NCBI GenBank assembly: GCA_030147325.1
Contig: JASLAA010000133.1
Location: forward strand, 1-14,416
Direction of reading: 5' to 3'
Length of the DNA stretch: 14,416 nucleotides
From: Arthrobacter sp.
Lineage (GTDB): Bacteria > Actinomycetota > Actinomycetes > Actinomycetales > Micrococcaceae
The translations under genes and the position numbers were made by a program. Within the stretch, counting starts at the first letter, position 1. Each line of letters begins with the position of its first letter. This document shows, in pieces, positions 6,727 through 14,226 of the stretch. The notes beneath the pieces are model-generated. The model was not told where the DNA came from. It did not search any database and saw only the letters and a list, made by a program, of their open reading frames with translations.

Positions 6727-8217
6727 TCAGTAGGCGCCGACGGGCTTGAGCATCACCTTGAAGGTGCGCCACATGATGATCAGGTCCCCGGCGACGGACC
6801 AGTTCTCCACGTAGTACAGGTCGAGGCGTACACTTTCCTCCCAGTCGAGGTCGGAGCGCCCACTGACCTGCCAGAGCCCGGTCAGTCCCGGCTTGATCAA
6901 CAGGCGCCGGTACGTGTGCGTCTCATAACCGGACACTTCGCTGAACAGCGGCGGCCTGGGGCCGACGAGCGACATGTCGCCTCGCAGGACGTTCCAGAAC
7001 TGGGGCAGCTCATCGAGCGAGTACTTCCTGATGACGGCCCCGATCCTCGTGACCCTGGGATCGTCGCGGAGCTTGAACAGAACTCCACTGCCCTCGTTCC
7101 GTTCCTTCAGGAGTTGAAGCTCGTCCTCTGCCGTCGTCACCATCGAGCGGAACTTGTACATCGTGAAGACGGCGGAGTCCTTACCCGCTCTCTCCTGCTT
7201 GAAGAAGGCCCCGCCCGGGCTGTCGCGACGAATCGCAATACTCAATATCAGGAAGAGCGGCGCGAGGATGATCAGGGCGACCGCGGAGACGGCGACATCG
7301 AGCGCCCGCTTCATCAGGTGGCGGCCGCCCGCGAACTGGGGCAACTCCACGTGCATCAGGGGAAGCCCCTCGACGGGGCGCATGGTGATGCGGGGTCCGG
7401 CAACGTTCGTGAGGGCAGAGGCCAGGACCAGTTCCGTCGAAGTGCTCTCGAGCCTCCAGCCGAGTTCGCGGATGTAGGAGCTGCCTTTCCGGAGGTGCCC
7501 TGCTACGATCACGGCGTCAGCGCCGGTGTGGGCCACGAAGTCCTCGATCTTCCGGAGCCCGCTCACCACGGGGACGAGTCGATCTCCGGTCTGGAGCGCC
7601 GCCGGATTCGACTTGCCCTCGTAGACAGCTCCGACCACGGCGTAGGCGGCACCAGATTTCCTGGCCAGCTGCGCGGCGACATAGCGGACATCTTTCGGCC
7701 GGCCCACGACGACCACCTTCGAGAGGTGGTGGCCGAGCCGGCTCTGGTGGAGCAGCCACTGCCGCCACAGCCAGCGGCTGGACAGGAGCAGGAGGGTGCC
7801 GGACGGAAGCGCAAGGACCAGGAGGCTGCGGTAGTACTGGAGGTCCAGCAGCACGACGACGACCGCCGTCCCAGCGAAGGTGGCGAGGCTGGCACGGATG
7901 ACCTTCTTGTACTCCCCTGCTCCCGTCCCCACGAGCCGTGAGTCCCGTGTACGGAACAGGGCCATCATGATCATCCAGCCGGCGGCGATCGCACCGCCGA
8001 GCCCCAGGACGTCGGCCATGTGGGCGCCACTGGCGTCCAGTGTCAGCAGGTTGACGGTGAGCAGGAGAATACCGAGGATCAGGACGGAGTCGGTGGCGAG
8101 CAGGGAGACCTGGTAGCGGCGCCGCCAGGCCGCTCCCGACATCGGTAGCGGATCCTGGACCGAGGACAGGCCGGGAACCGCGGTGAAACGCCCGACGGCG
8201 TTGTGCATCTGCGTCAT
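6727..8217 (-). CDS. Polyprenyl glycosylphosphotransferase (undecaprenyl-phosphate sugar-1-phosphate transferase, initiating enzyme)
   Basis: The protein has 496 residues, the usual length of the full-size WbaP/CpsE-type family. Membrane helices are predicted at ~36-60, 66-89, 107-125 and 132-149. A Rossmann-like soluble domain follows (~165-240, beginning KVVVVGRPKDVRYV). The C-terminal catalytic bacterial sugar transferase domain (~302-496) opens with a hydrophobic segment (307-329). Conserved motifs are YKFRSM (354-359), DELPQFWNVLRGDMSLVG (402-419) with the catalytic Asp-Glu pair D402/E403, KPGLTGLWQVSGRS (442-455) and LDLYYVENWS (465-474). It transfers a sugar-1-phosphate from a UDP-sugar to undecaprenyl phosphate at the cytoplasmic membrane, the first step of exopolysaccharide or wall-glycan assembly. 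It is the first gene of the set, behind a 456-base gene-free region. ATG 8217 has GGGAGGGG 7 bases upstream. The sugar cannot be predicted. Confidence 0.95.
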   Translation of the reverse strand: MTQMHNAVGRFTAVPGLSSVQDPLPMSGAAWRRRYQVSLLATDSVLILGILLLTVNLLTLDASGAHMADVLGLGGAIAAGWMIMMALFRTRDSRLVGTGAGEYKKVIRASLATFAGTAVVVVLLDLQYYRSLLVLALPSGTLLLLSSRWLWRQWLLHQSRLGHHLSKVVVVGRPKDVRYVAAQLARKSGAAYAVVGAVYEGKSNPAALQTGDRLVPVVSGLRKIEDFVAHTGADAVIVAGHLRKGSSYIRELGWRLESTSTELVLASALTNVAGPRITMRPVEGLPLMHVELPQFAGGRHLMKRALDVAVSAVALIILAPLFLILSIAIRRDSPGGAFFKQERAGKDSAVFTMYKFRSMVTTAEDELQLLKERNEGSGVLFKLRDDPRVTRIGAVIRKYSLDELPQFWNVLRGDMSLVGPRPPLFSEVSGYETHTYRRLLIKPGLTGLWQVSGRSDLDWEESVRLDLYYVENWSVAGDLIIMWRTFKVMLKPVGAY

Positions 8218-8224
8218 CGAGACA

Positions 8225-8232
8225 CCCCTCCC
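8225..8232 (-). promoter_or_regulatory. Strong ribosome binding site of the sugar transferase gene
   Basis: Minus-strand GGGAGGGG ends 7 bases before ATG 8217. It supports this start over the Met at codon 4. Confidence 0.65.
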
Positions 8233-8293
8233 GTGACGGCAGCGGCCGGACTGCGCAGACGGTGGGGTTGGGGAGCCGACGACGACTGGGGAC

Positions 8294-8315
8294 GGACCTC
8301 GGTCTCAGAAGGTCC
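8294..8315 (-). promoter_or_regulatory. Inverted repeat in the probable leader of the polysaccharide genes
   Basis: GGACCT (8294-8299) pairs with AGGTCC (8310-8315) around a 10-base loop, about 77 bases before the sugar transferase start. It could form a small RNA hairpin or be an operator half-site pair. The evidence is weak. Confidence 0.2.
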
Positions 8316-8499
8316 TGACATCGCCGGCTCCGTTCGTGGGTGCGAAGCGGCCGGTGGTACAGCAGTTTCACAGACGATCTGGCGGGGCATGACCGATCGA
8401 CGGTTGCCCCCCGATCCCGGGAGGAAGTGGTTGAGAGTGCCTACCTGAGTGGTGTGGCTGGTGCCGCAGGATGGACGACCCATGAGTGAGACCCGATTC

Positions 8500-8528
8500 T
8501 TCAAAAATTTCCCCAGCTTTACGTGCAA
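8500..8528 (-). promoter_or_regulatory. Weak sigma-70-like promoter candidate for the polysaccharide genes
   Basis: On the minus strand TTGCAC (8528-8523) resembles a -35 box. The hexamer 17 bases further on is TTTGAA (8505-8500), a poor -10. The stretch is unusually A/T-rich for the window and lies in the right place, with a leader of about 280 bases. The -35-like hexamer lies within the 18-base dyad at 8515-8532. Confidence 0.25.
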
Positions 8529-8532
8529 AGCT
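8515..8532. promoter_or_regulatory. 18-base dyad, candidate operator upstream of the polysaccharide genes
   Basis: AGCTTT (8515-8520) and AAAGCT (8527-8532) are perfect inverted arms around the centre ACGTGC. The size and symmetry fit a dimeric regulator site, and it covers the possible -35 box. LuxR-type regulators typically bind such dyads of about 18-20 bases, but assignment to the neighbouring regulators is only a guess. Confidence 0.35.
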
Positions 8533-8650
8533 CTTGCGGAAACTCTATGGATCGGTGTTGAGCCGCACACGAGTAAGCCCTACGTGTTTGCCCCGGGCAG
8601 CGTACGCGTGGACTACCTGTGCGCTACTCGGCCGTACTACGTGTCAGCAT

Positions 8651-8666
8651 GTCCACCTACGTGGAC
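8651..8666 (-). terminator. Short hairpin just downstream of the regulator pair, possible terminator
   Basis: GTCCAC (8651-8656) and GTGGAC (8661-8666) form a 6-bp stem with a 4-base loop, 7 bases after the stop of the second regulator. No T-run follows on the minus strand, so it is a weak intrinsic terminator at best. It could also be a protein-binding dyad. Confidence 0.3.
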
Positions 8667-8673
8667 CTGGCGC

Positions 8674-11352
8674 TCAGATGTCCCTCAGGTCCTCGCGGCG
8701 GTTGACACCCAGCTTGGCGAAAATACGGTAGAGATGCCCCTCGACGGTCCGCACGGACACACCCTTGGCATCGGCTATGTCCCGGTTCGAGTGTCCCTCC
8801 CGGACGAGGCCGACGATAGCCCGCTCGGTCGGGGTGAGGCGGGGAGTCGTGGCAGCCGGCGAGACCGACGCAAGCGGCCGCGGTACGGGCCCCTCGCGCT
8901 GCTCGCCCAATGTTACGACGCGTCGCTGGATGGTCCTTGCCCTGCGGCTGGCTCCCTGCTCGCCCATGACCTGCAGAGCGAGCGAGAGTCCCGCGAACTC
9001 GAAGGCGACGTTGCCGTGCTCACCAGCCGCGGTCGCCGCCGTGACCATCGCTTCCGTGTCCCCGGCCTTCGTGGCGGTGGCGAAGGCGAGGAGGTCGTCC
9101 GCGCCCTCGCCCTCGAAGCCCTGAAGAACGGTCAGGAGGGGCTCGACGGCGTCGGTGTCACCGAGGAGCAGGGACAACCGGAGCGCCGTCGCGGAGACTT
9201 CCCTCATCCGGTCCTCCTCGGCGGCGGTCGCCATGTTGATGAGATCAGCGCGGGCACCCGGCGAATCACCGAGCAGCACCTCTGTCGCAGTGACGAAGAT
9301 TCGGCCTCCCAGGCGCATGGTCCTGGATCCGCGCTCCGGGCTCCGCTCGAACTCCTCGACGAGCACCCGGGCGCGCTCGCTGTCACCAGCGAGAGCGCAC
9401 GCGTAGGCGGCCATGCCCACCAGCAGAGTTGTCACTTGAGTGACGTCGGACTCCCGCAGCGCCTCGAGCGCCAGCAGAAATCGTTCCTGTGCCTCGCGAT
9501 TCCGGGAGGTCCGCAGCGCAGTGATCCCTTCCACGACGTCTCCCCAGCCGGCGAAAAAGACGACACTGCGGGGGTGCGAACGGGAGTAGGCCCGCAGTAC
9601 TTTCTTGGCCTCGGCCCCGCGTCCGCTGTTGGTGAGGAGGACGACGTGGCGCGCCGCAGCGGACTCACGATAGCTCAGCAGCGAGGCCCCCCCTGCCTCG
9701 ATCAGCTCGAGGGCCCCGGCGGAATACGTGCTTCCCTCAACAGATCGGCCCATGCTCCCGAGGAGCTCACTGAGCAGGATCATGCTCCCTACCCGGGTTT
9801 CGGCAGTACCATCGGGGTGCTTCAGCACGGCTCGGAGATCATCCTCGACTCCGTCGAATCGTCCTTCCAGCAGGAGGACCTGGCACTCGAGAACCTGGCT
9901 GCCCAGCTCGGCCTGCGCTATGTCGGCAGCGGTCAGGTGGCATCCGTCGCGCGACCGCAGGCGTGTGACGAGTGATCTCCAGCGGTTCACGTCGTCACGC
10001 AGATCCTCGTAGGACGAGCCGATCCTGAGCTTCAACCCGAACGAGAGCAGAGTGGCGTCCTTTGCGACCGAAGCGTCCGTGCACCGGCGCAAGGCCTCAT
10101 CCACCAGTTCCCGCGCGTAGGGGATATTGCCCCGACCCGCCTGGGCCCGGGCGATCTCCGTAAGGGTACGGCCGCGTAGACCGGGTGCCGAGACCGCCCT
10201 CGCCGTACGTAGGGCGGTCTCGTGGTCGCGCAATCCATTCGCGATGACGGCCGCCCTGAGCAGAGTGACGTCATCCGGCGGCACGCCACAGTCGAGTCCC
10301 CAGGAGACCCGGCGGAGGAACCCCTCCAGGGATTGGTTCTCCGGTTCGAGCACGGTGAGGACGCGGCGGTGGATCTCCATGCTGCGGGCCACGGGTACCT
10401 GGGCGCGGAGTACGTCGCCGAAGATCGGCTGTTCCAGCGAGACGGGCTGGCCCGGTTCCTCCCCGATGGCGACGAGGTGATCGTCGCGCAACCGTTGGAG
10501 CGCCGTCGCGTCGACGCACACGCTGAGGGCCGCCAGGGCTATGGGCTCGGCCAGGGCTATCAGCTCGAGCGCCGCCACGTCCTCGGCGCGCCTGGAACGG
10601 AGTTGAGAGCGGACCAGGTCAGCGAGACGCAGGTCGATCATCGGCCGCTCGTTCGTCAATCGCCAGACGCCGTTGCGCTGCTGCAGGTAGCCCTGGCTCA
10701 CACCCTGTTCCAGGAGGGTGTGCAGGAACATCGGGTTTCCGCCCGTCATCATGGCGAGTGCGTGCACCGAACCGGTGAGCACCGGGCCGCCGAGTACTTG
10801 TGTGCAGAGCGCAGCGACCGCCTCCACATCCAGCGCCCGCAGCTCGAAGCGCGGCAGGAGACCGTCCGAGCTGAGCGCCCTGAACTCGACAGGGACCGTC
10901 GGCCGGTCCCGCATCAGCACGAGCAACTTGGCGCGCCGCGCGCTGACGAGCTGTGCGAGCAGCGCGCTGGAGCTCTCGTCCAGTTCGTGGGCGTCGTCGA
11001 CGACGATAAGGGGTTGGCGCTGAGATCGCATGGAGGCACCGGCGGTGAGATGACCCATGACCGCGCGCAGGATGGCGACGGGGTTCTCCTCATCAGCGAC
11101 GGAAAGCGTGTGCAGGTAGGGGGCGAGGGCTCCGAACGGAATGGCGCGGAGCGAGGTCCCTCCGGTCACTTTGAGAACGGGGGCGGACCAGGAAAGCTGT
11201 CCGAGCACGGACCGCGCTACCGCCGTCTTCCCGACCCCCGCCTCGCCGACGATCATCGCCCCGAAACTCCCGGTGTCATCGAGGGCGGCGACGACCTCGT
11301 TGAGCAGCCGCGCCCGGCCGACCAGGTCGGTCCCAGCTCGTACCTTGGTCAT
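8674..11352 (-). CDS. LuxR-family transcriptional regulator with N-terminal AAA/STAND-type ATPase (LAL-like), second of tandem pair
   Basis: The protein has 892 residues. The Walker A motif is GEAGVGKT (36-43) and Walker B is LIVVDDAHELD (115-125). GGNPMFLHTLLE at ~210-220 is the conserved motif near the end of the ATPase module in this family. A long helical, probably TPR-like middle follows. The C-terminal LuxR (GerE) helix-turn-helix occupies the last ~60 residues: LTPTERAIVGLVREG, then NRDIADAKGVSVRTVEGHLYR and KLGVNRREDL (split here for length). LAL-type proteins are cytoplasmic switches that bind ATP and an inducer and activate target promoters; the inducer here is unknown. The ATG overlaps the stop of the upstream paralogue (ATGA), so the two are translated together. 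Its likely target is the polysaccharide gene set downstream, by position only. Confidence 0.92.
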   Translation of the reverse strand: MTKVRAGTDLVGRARLLNEVVAALDDTGSFGAMIVGEAGVGKTAVARSVLGQLSWSAPVLKVTGGTSLRAIPFGALAPYLHTLSVADEENPVAILRAVMGHLTAGASMRSQRQPLIVVDDAHELDESSSALLAQLVSARRAKLLVLMRDRPTVPVEFRALSSDGLLPRFELRALDVEAVAALCTQVLGGPVLTGSVHALAMMTGGNPMFLHTLLEQGVSQGYLQQRNGVWRLTNERPMIDLRLADLVRSQLRSRRAEDVAALELIALAEPIALAALSVCVDATALQRLRDDHLVAIGEEPGQPVSLEQPIFGDVLRAQVPVARSMEIHRRVLTVLEPENQSLEGFLRRVSWGLDCGVPPDDVTLLRAAVIANGLRDHETALRTARAVSAPGLRGRTLTEIARAQAGRGNIPYARELVDEALRRCTDASVAKDATLLSFGLKLRIGSSYEDLRDDVNRWRSLVTRLRSRDGCHLTAADIAQAELGSQVLECQVLLLEGRFDGVEDDLRAVLKHPDGTAETRVGSMILLSELLGSMGRSVEGSTYSAGALELIEAGGASLLSYRESAAARHVVLLTNSGRGAEAKKVLRAYSRSHPRSVVFFAGWGDVVEGITALRTSRNREAQERFLLALEALRESDVTQVTTLLVGMAAYACALAGDSERARVLVEEFERSPERGSRTMRLGGRIFVTATEVLLGDSPGARADLINMATAAEEDRMREVSATALRLSLLLGDTDAVEPLLTVLQGFEGEGADDLLAFATATKAGDTEAMVTAATAAGEHGNVAFEFAGLSLALQVMGEQGASRRARTIQRRVVTLGEQREGPVPRPLASVSPAATTPRLTPTERAIVGLVREGHSNRDIADAKGVSVRTVEGHLYRIFAKLGVNRREDLRDI

Positions 11353-14003
11353 CCGTGCTGCCCGAAGATCAGTGAGAGTTGCTTGCGGCTCGAGAGCCCG
11401 AGTTTGGACATGATCTGGTGCACGTGGCCCTCGACGGTCCTCGGCGAGATATGTTCTTGCTGAGCGATCTCCTTGTTGGGTACGCCCTGCGCGACCTTCC
11501 GTGCGATGGTCCGCTCGCGTTCACTGAGCAGCTTCCGGCGCACGTGCCTCCGGGCGGGCGTCGAGGCCCTTCGGAGGATCTGCTCCGCATGCACCCTGAT
11601 CATCGGGTCGTCCGACTCGGAGAGATGCTCGATGCTCAGGGCTGCGATGTCCCCCGCAAGGTTGTAGTTCCCGAGCCCCACTGCACGCCGCGCAACCTCC
11701 TTGAGGTTGCCGGGATCACCGGCATCGAGCGCGCGGCCGAAGTCCTCGCCGAGCTGCGCGAAGGGTCCCTCCGACGCCGCAGCCGTGGCAGCCAGGACGC
11801 CGGCCATCTCGTGGCCTCCCAATTGGACCGCCTGGCTGAGGAAGAAGAGCTCGACTCCCCTGTAGCCCCTGGCGCCCAGCTCGAGGGCGTGCTCACGGAA
11901 TTTCCTCGCCACGACCTCTGGACTGTCGAGCCAGGCCTCGGTCAGGAGGGTGAAGTACGTGATGGCTTCCCGGAGGTGCCACGGGTAGCGACGGCTGTCG
12001 AGGTCGATCGCCCGTAGGTGGTCCTCCGCGGCATCCGGCGCATTCTCGAGGACCTGCGCGTAGGCCGCCGCCGCTTCAGCCAGCGGCAGGAATCCGTGTC
12101 GGTCGCGGATACGGAACTGGCTGATCGCGGGGACGAGCCGCGTCAGCGCGTCCCTGCTGCGGCCGAGGAAGGCGAGCAGCACGCCCTCCGCGAATTCGGA
12201 GGGAGATCCTCCGATGAGGACGGAGTCCGACCGCTCCCCCTGGGCGCTCGCGATGTCCAGGCACTCGGACCAGTACCCGGCCATGAACAGGGATTCGTAG
12301 AGGTGCGCGGACGCGACCCCGCGCCCGAGCAGGGCCCTTGGATCCGACGCTGGTGAGTCAAGCCTCGCTCCGACGTTGCGTGCGATGGATACCGCGCGCT
12401 CCTGTGAACCGCGGCTCGCTTCCGCCACGCTGAGGACGCTCCGCACCCTGACGCTCCAAGGGGTGTCATCCATGCAACGTTCCAGCAGTTCCGGTACACG
12501 CGCGCAGACCGCGTCCAGATCGCCCTCGAAGACGAGCAGTTCCAATCGCACGACTTCCGCCTGCGCCCGCAGGTTCGCGCTGTCATCCTCGACCTCCCCG
12601 TGCGCGAGCCGGGCGTCCACCTGGTCGAGCAGAGTAAAGACATCATGCTCTCTGCCGTGCGCCCCCGCCCTGAGTCGCGCGGCCAGCAGCCTCGCTTCCA
12701 CCCAGTCCCGTAGCGCGATGTTGTGCGGGTCCTCGTCGATGAGCCGATCAATCGTCCGAAGCGCCTCCACTCGATGTCCGTCGATCCGCTGCTGACGGGC
12801 GCGCTCGACAATGGCGGCGCTGTCCTCCATCGTCCCCGGTACCGGTTGCACGGCGTCGAGGAAGCGAGCCGCCGCGCCCTCGATGCGGTGGTCGTTCGCT
12901 GCACGTGCCAGGTCGACGAGGGCCGCACTGCCGAACTCGACGCCGTGATCGAGCGACCATGCGGCGAGCGCGGTGCGGGCCTGAACCGAGACACCCGGTT
13001 CGTCCCGGAAGGCGCTGACCGTCGTGAGCGCCTCCCTTCCGCGCTCCGAGAGGACCTGCGCCCGGACGATGTCGGCGAACGCCTCGTAGGTCAGCCTGAC
13101 CATCACAGTGCCTTCGCGATCGAGGGTGATGATCCCCTCGCTCTGCAGGGCATCGAGGGCGGTGGACGGCACGGCCTTCATCAAGACGGGTACCGGAAGG
13201 TTCCCTGCCACGGCGAGTACCTCGACGGCAGCCCGATCGGAAGCCGGGAGCACCCCCAGCTTCGCGGTCGTCCAATCGGTGATCAAGCGCCCGGACTCCG
13301 GACGGGGCACGTCCCGGCAGACCCAGACGCCGTCCCGCTGCAACAGATGACCGGACGAGACGTCTGCCTTCGTAGCGACCTGCAGGTACTTCGGATTGCC
13401 TCCGCTCGAGGTCCACAGCTCCCGTGCCGCGGAGCGGGAAACGGGGGCGCCGAGCGCTGCGGTGAGGAGCTCGGTCGCCGCGTCGAGAGAGAGAGGCCGG
13501 ATGTCGAACCGCTCCAGCACCCTGTCCTTCCAGAGGTCGAAGAACTCACCCGGCGCCTGCAGCAGGTCCTCACAGGTCACGAGGAGCCGCACCGCCCGGA
13601 CTCGCGCCAGGTGAGCTATCACGGTGGCCGAGAGTTCATCGATCTCTTCGACGCCGTCGATGTGCATGAGCGTGCGTCGGCGAGTGGAGTCGACGGCGAA
13701 TCGGCGCTGCAGAGCGCTCAGGACGAGCAAGGGACTACGGGCGGTGTCCACGTCGAGTTCGGCCAGGAGTACGTTGAGCGCGCCGTACGGCGTGGTCGAG
13801 TGGGCAGCGGATCCACGAAGGTAGATGTGGTCCACGTGGCGCGAGAGGGAGGCGACCACCTGCTGAGCGATCATCGTCTTGCCGATGCCGGAGGGCCCGA
13901 TGAGCACGACTCCCCTGCCCGTTTCCGCACCGAGGACGGCCGCGATTTCTTCTGCTTCCGAGGCCCGACCCGCGAAAGGCCACCGTCCGTCGACGGCCGT
14001 CAC
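11349..14003 (-). CDS. LuxR-family transcriptional regulator with N-terminal AAA/STAND-type ATPase (LAL-like), first of tandem pair
   Basis: The protein has 884 residues when started at GTG 14003. The frame is open upstream to ATG 14303, but that start lies inside pth in another frame. GTG 14003 places Walker A (GPSGIGKT) at residues 36-43, exactly as in the 892-residue paralogue, and the pre-ATPase segment has the same length to AGR/VGR (residue 13). GTG 14078 is the alternative; neither has a clear Shine-Dalgarno. The Walker B segment reads TLMHIDGVEEID (111-122): the acidic residue usually following the first Asp is Gly, so ATP hydrolysis may be altered. GGNPKYLQ is kept. The C-terminal LuxR helix-turn-helix (last ~60 residues) contains LSERERTIARKVAQG, NKEIAQQEHISPRTVEGH and KLGLSSRKQL. 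It is probably a ligand- and nucleotide-responsive activator acting with its downstream paralogue. Confidence 0.88.
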   Translation of the reverse strand: MTAVDGRWPFAGRASEAEEIAAVLGAETGRGVVLIGPSGIGKTMIAQQVVASLSRHVDHIYLRGSAAHSTTPYGALNVLLAELDVDTARSPLLVLSALQRRFAVDSTRRRTLMHIDGVEEIDELSATVIAHLARVRAVRLLVTCEDLLQAPGEFFDLWKDRVLERFDIRPLSLDAATELLTAALGAPVSRSAARELWTSSGGNPKYLQVATKADVSSGHLLQRDGVWVCRDVPRPESGRLITDWTTAKLGVLPASDRAAVEVLAVAGNLPVPVLMKAVPSTALDALQSEGIITLDREGTVMVRLTYEAFADIVRAQVLSERGREALTTVSAFRDEPGVSVQARTALAAWSLDHGVEFGSAALVDLARAANDHRIEGAAARFLDAVQPVPGTMEDSAAIVERARQQRIDGHRVEALRTIDRLIDEDPHNIALRDWVEARLLAARLRAGAHGREHDVFTLLDQVDARLAHGEVEDDSANLRAQAEVVRLELLVFEGDLDAVCARVPELLERCMDDTPWSVRVRSVLSVAEASRGSQERAVSIARNVGARLDSPASDPRALLGRGVASAHLYESLFMAGYWSECLDIASAQGERSDSVLIGGSPSEFAEGVLLAFLGRSRDALTRLVPAISQFRIRDRHGFLPLAEAAAAYAQVLENAPDAAEDHLRAIDLDSRRYPWHLREAITYFTLLTEAWLDSPEVVARKFREHALELGARGYRGVELFFLSQAVQLGGHEMAGVLAATAAASEGPFAQLGEDFGRALDAGDPGNLKEVARRAVGLGNYNLAGDIAALSIEHLSESDDPMIRVHAEQILRRASTPARRHVRRKLLSERERTIARKVAQGVPNKEIAQQEHISPRTVEGHVHQIMSKLGLSSRKQLSLIFGQHG

Positions 14004-14086
14004 AGGGCGCGCCAAAGGACTTGTGCGGCCGGCCGCTCTGCCGACACCACCGGTCCGGGACCGGGTCCACGTTTCCACTCCAGCAT
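14000..14086 (-). CDS. Possible 28-codon leader ORF coupled to the first regulator
   Basis: ATG 14086 opens a frame starting MLEWKRGPGPG and ending at TGA 14002-14000. This overlaps the preferred GTG start of the regulator as GTGA, the same kind of overlap seen between the other genes here. A weak GGGG lies about 8 bases upstream. It could be a leader peptide that delivers ribosomes to a start lacking its own Shine-Dalgarno. Codon third positions are only about two-thirds G/C, so coding is not proven and chance is possible. Confidence 0.25.
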   Translation of the reverse strand: MLEWKRGPGPGPVVSAERPAAQVLWRAL

Positions 14087-14121
14087 GAAATGCGCCCCAT
14101 AACGCTTGTCCTGAGGGGCCC

Positions 14122-14127
14122 ACTTTA
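14122..14127 (-). promoter_or_regulatory. Weak -10-like hexamer upstream of the regulator pair
   Basis: TAAAGT on the minus strand fits the TAnnnT pattern of actinobacterial -10 boxes. A poor -35 (CCGACT) lies about 18 bases upstream. It would start transcription near 14115, downstream of pth and before both possible regulator starts. Confidence 0.25.
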
Positions 14128-14160
14128 CAGGCCGCCGCGCCTCGCAGTCGGCGGACACCG

Positions 14161-14186
14161 CTGCGCAGAGCACTGTGTCTGCGCAG
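14161..14186. promoter_or_regulatory. Perfect 9-bp inverted repeat between pth and the regulators
   Basis: CTGCGCAGA (14161-14169) and TCTGCGCAG (14178-14186) pair perfectly across 8 bases. Each arm also contains the self-palindrome CTGCGCAG. It lies about 40 bases after the pth stop, so it may terminate pth transcription, although no T-run follows. It could equally be an operator for the downstream regulators. A smaller TTTCC/GGAAA hairpin lies next to it at 14200-14212. Confidence 0.4.
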
Positions 14187-14226
14187 GATCACCGCGGCAT
14201 TTCCGCCGGAAACGGAGCTCGAAGTC

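Larger units (their letters stand above)
8218..8673. other. 456-base gene-free region between the regulators and the polysaccharide genes
   Basis: No convincing gene is seen on either strand; the short open frames here lack family-like sequence and good starts. The region must hold the promoter and leader of the polysaccharide genes, and any terminator of the regulator pair. It includes a relatively AT-rich stretch at ~8496-8532, an 18-base dyad at 8515-8532, a hairpin at 8651-8666 and a 6-bp inverted repeat with a 10-base loop at 8294-8315 in the likely leader. The word ACGTG appears four times (8521, 8582, 8639, 8659). I see no known riboswitch or RNA gene. Confidence 0.7.

Noticed and set aside
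6647..6727. Longer cytidylyltransferase starting at ATG 6727, overlapping the upstream stop as TGATG
   Set aside because: It has no Shine-Dalgarno, and the 27 added residues are low-complexity and precede a complete Rossmann start. It is kept only as an alternative.
8218..8495. Riboswitch (c-di-GMP or c-di-AMP type) in the leader of the glycan genes
   Set aside because: I looked for such conserved cores because of the long leader but saw none; only small unremarkable hairpins are present.
8214..8570. Minus-strand frame of 118 codons in the gap upstream of the sugar transferase gene
   Set aside because: It overlaps the candidate operator/promoter and the strong ribosome site of the next gene. 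It has no domain-like sequence and no good ribosome site.
8449..9975. Plus-strand frame of about 508 codons across the gap and the second regulator
   Set aside because: Most of it is antisense to the regulator's helix-turn-helix and middle region, and no family-like motif is seen in it.
12723..14102. Plus-strand frame of about 459 codons opposite the first regulator
   Set aside because: It is antisense to the ATPase domain with Walker motifs; the translation has the usual shadow composition.
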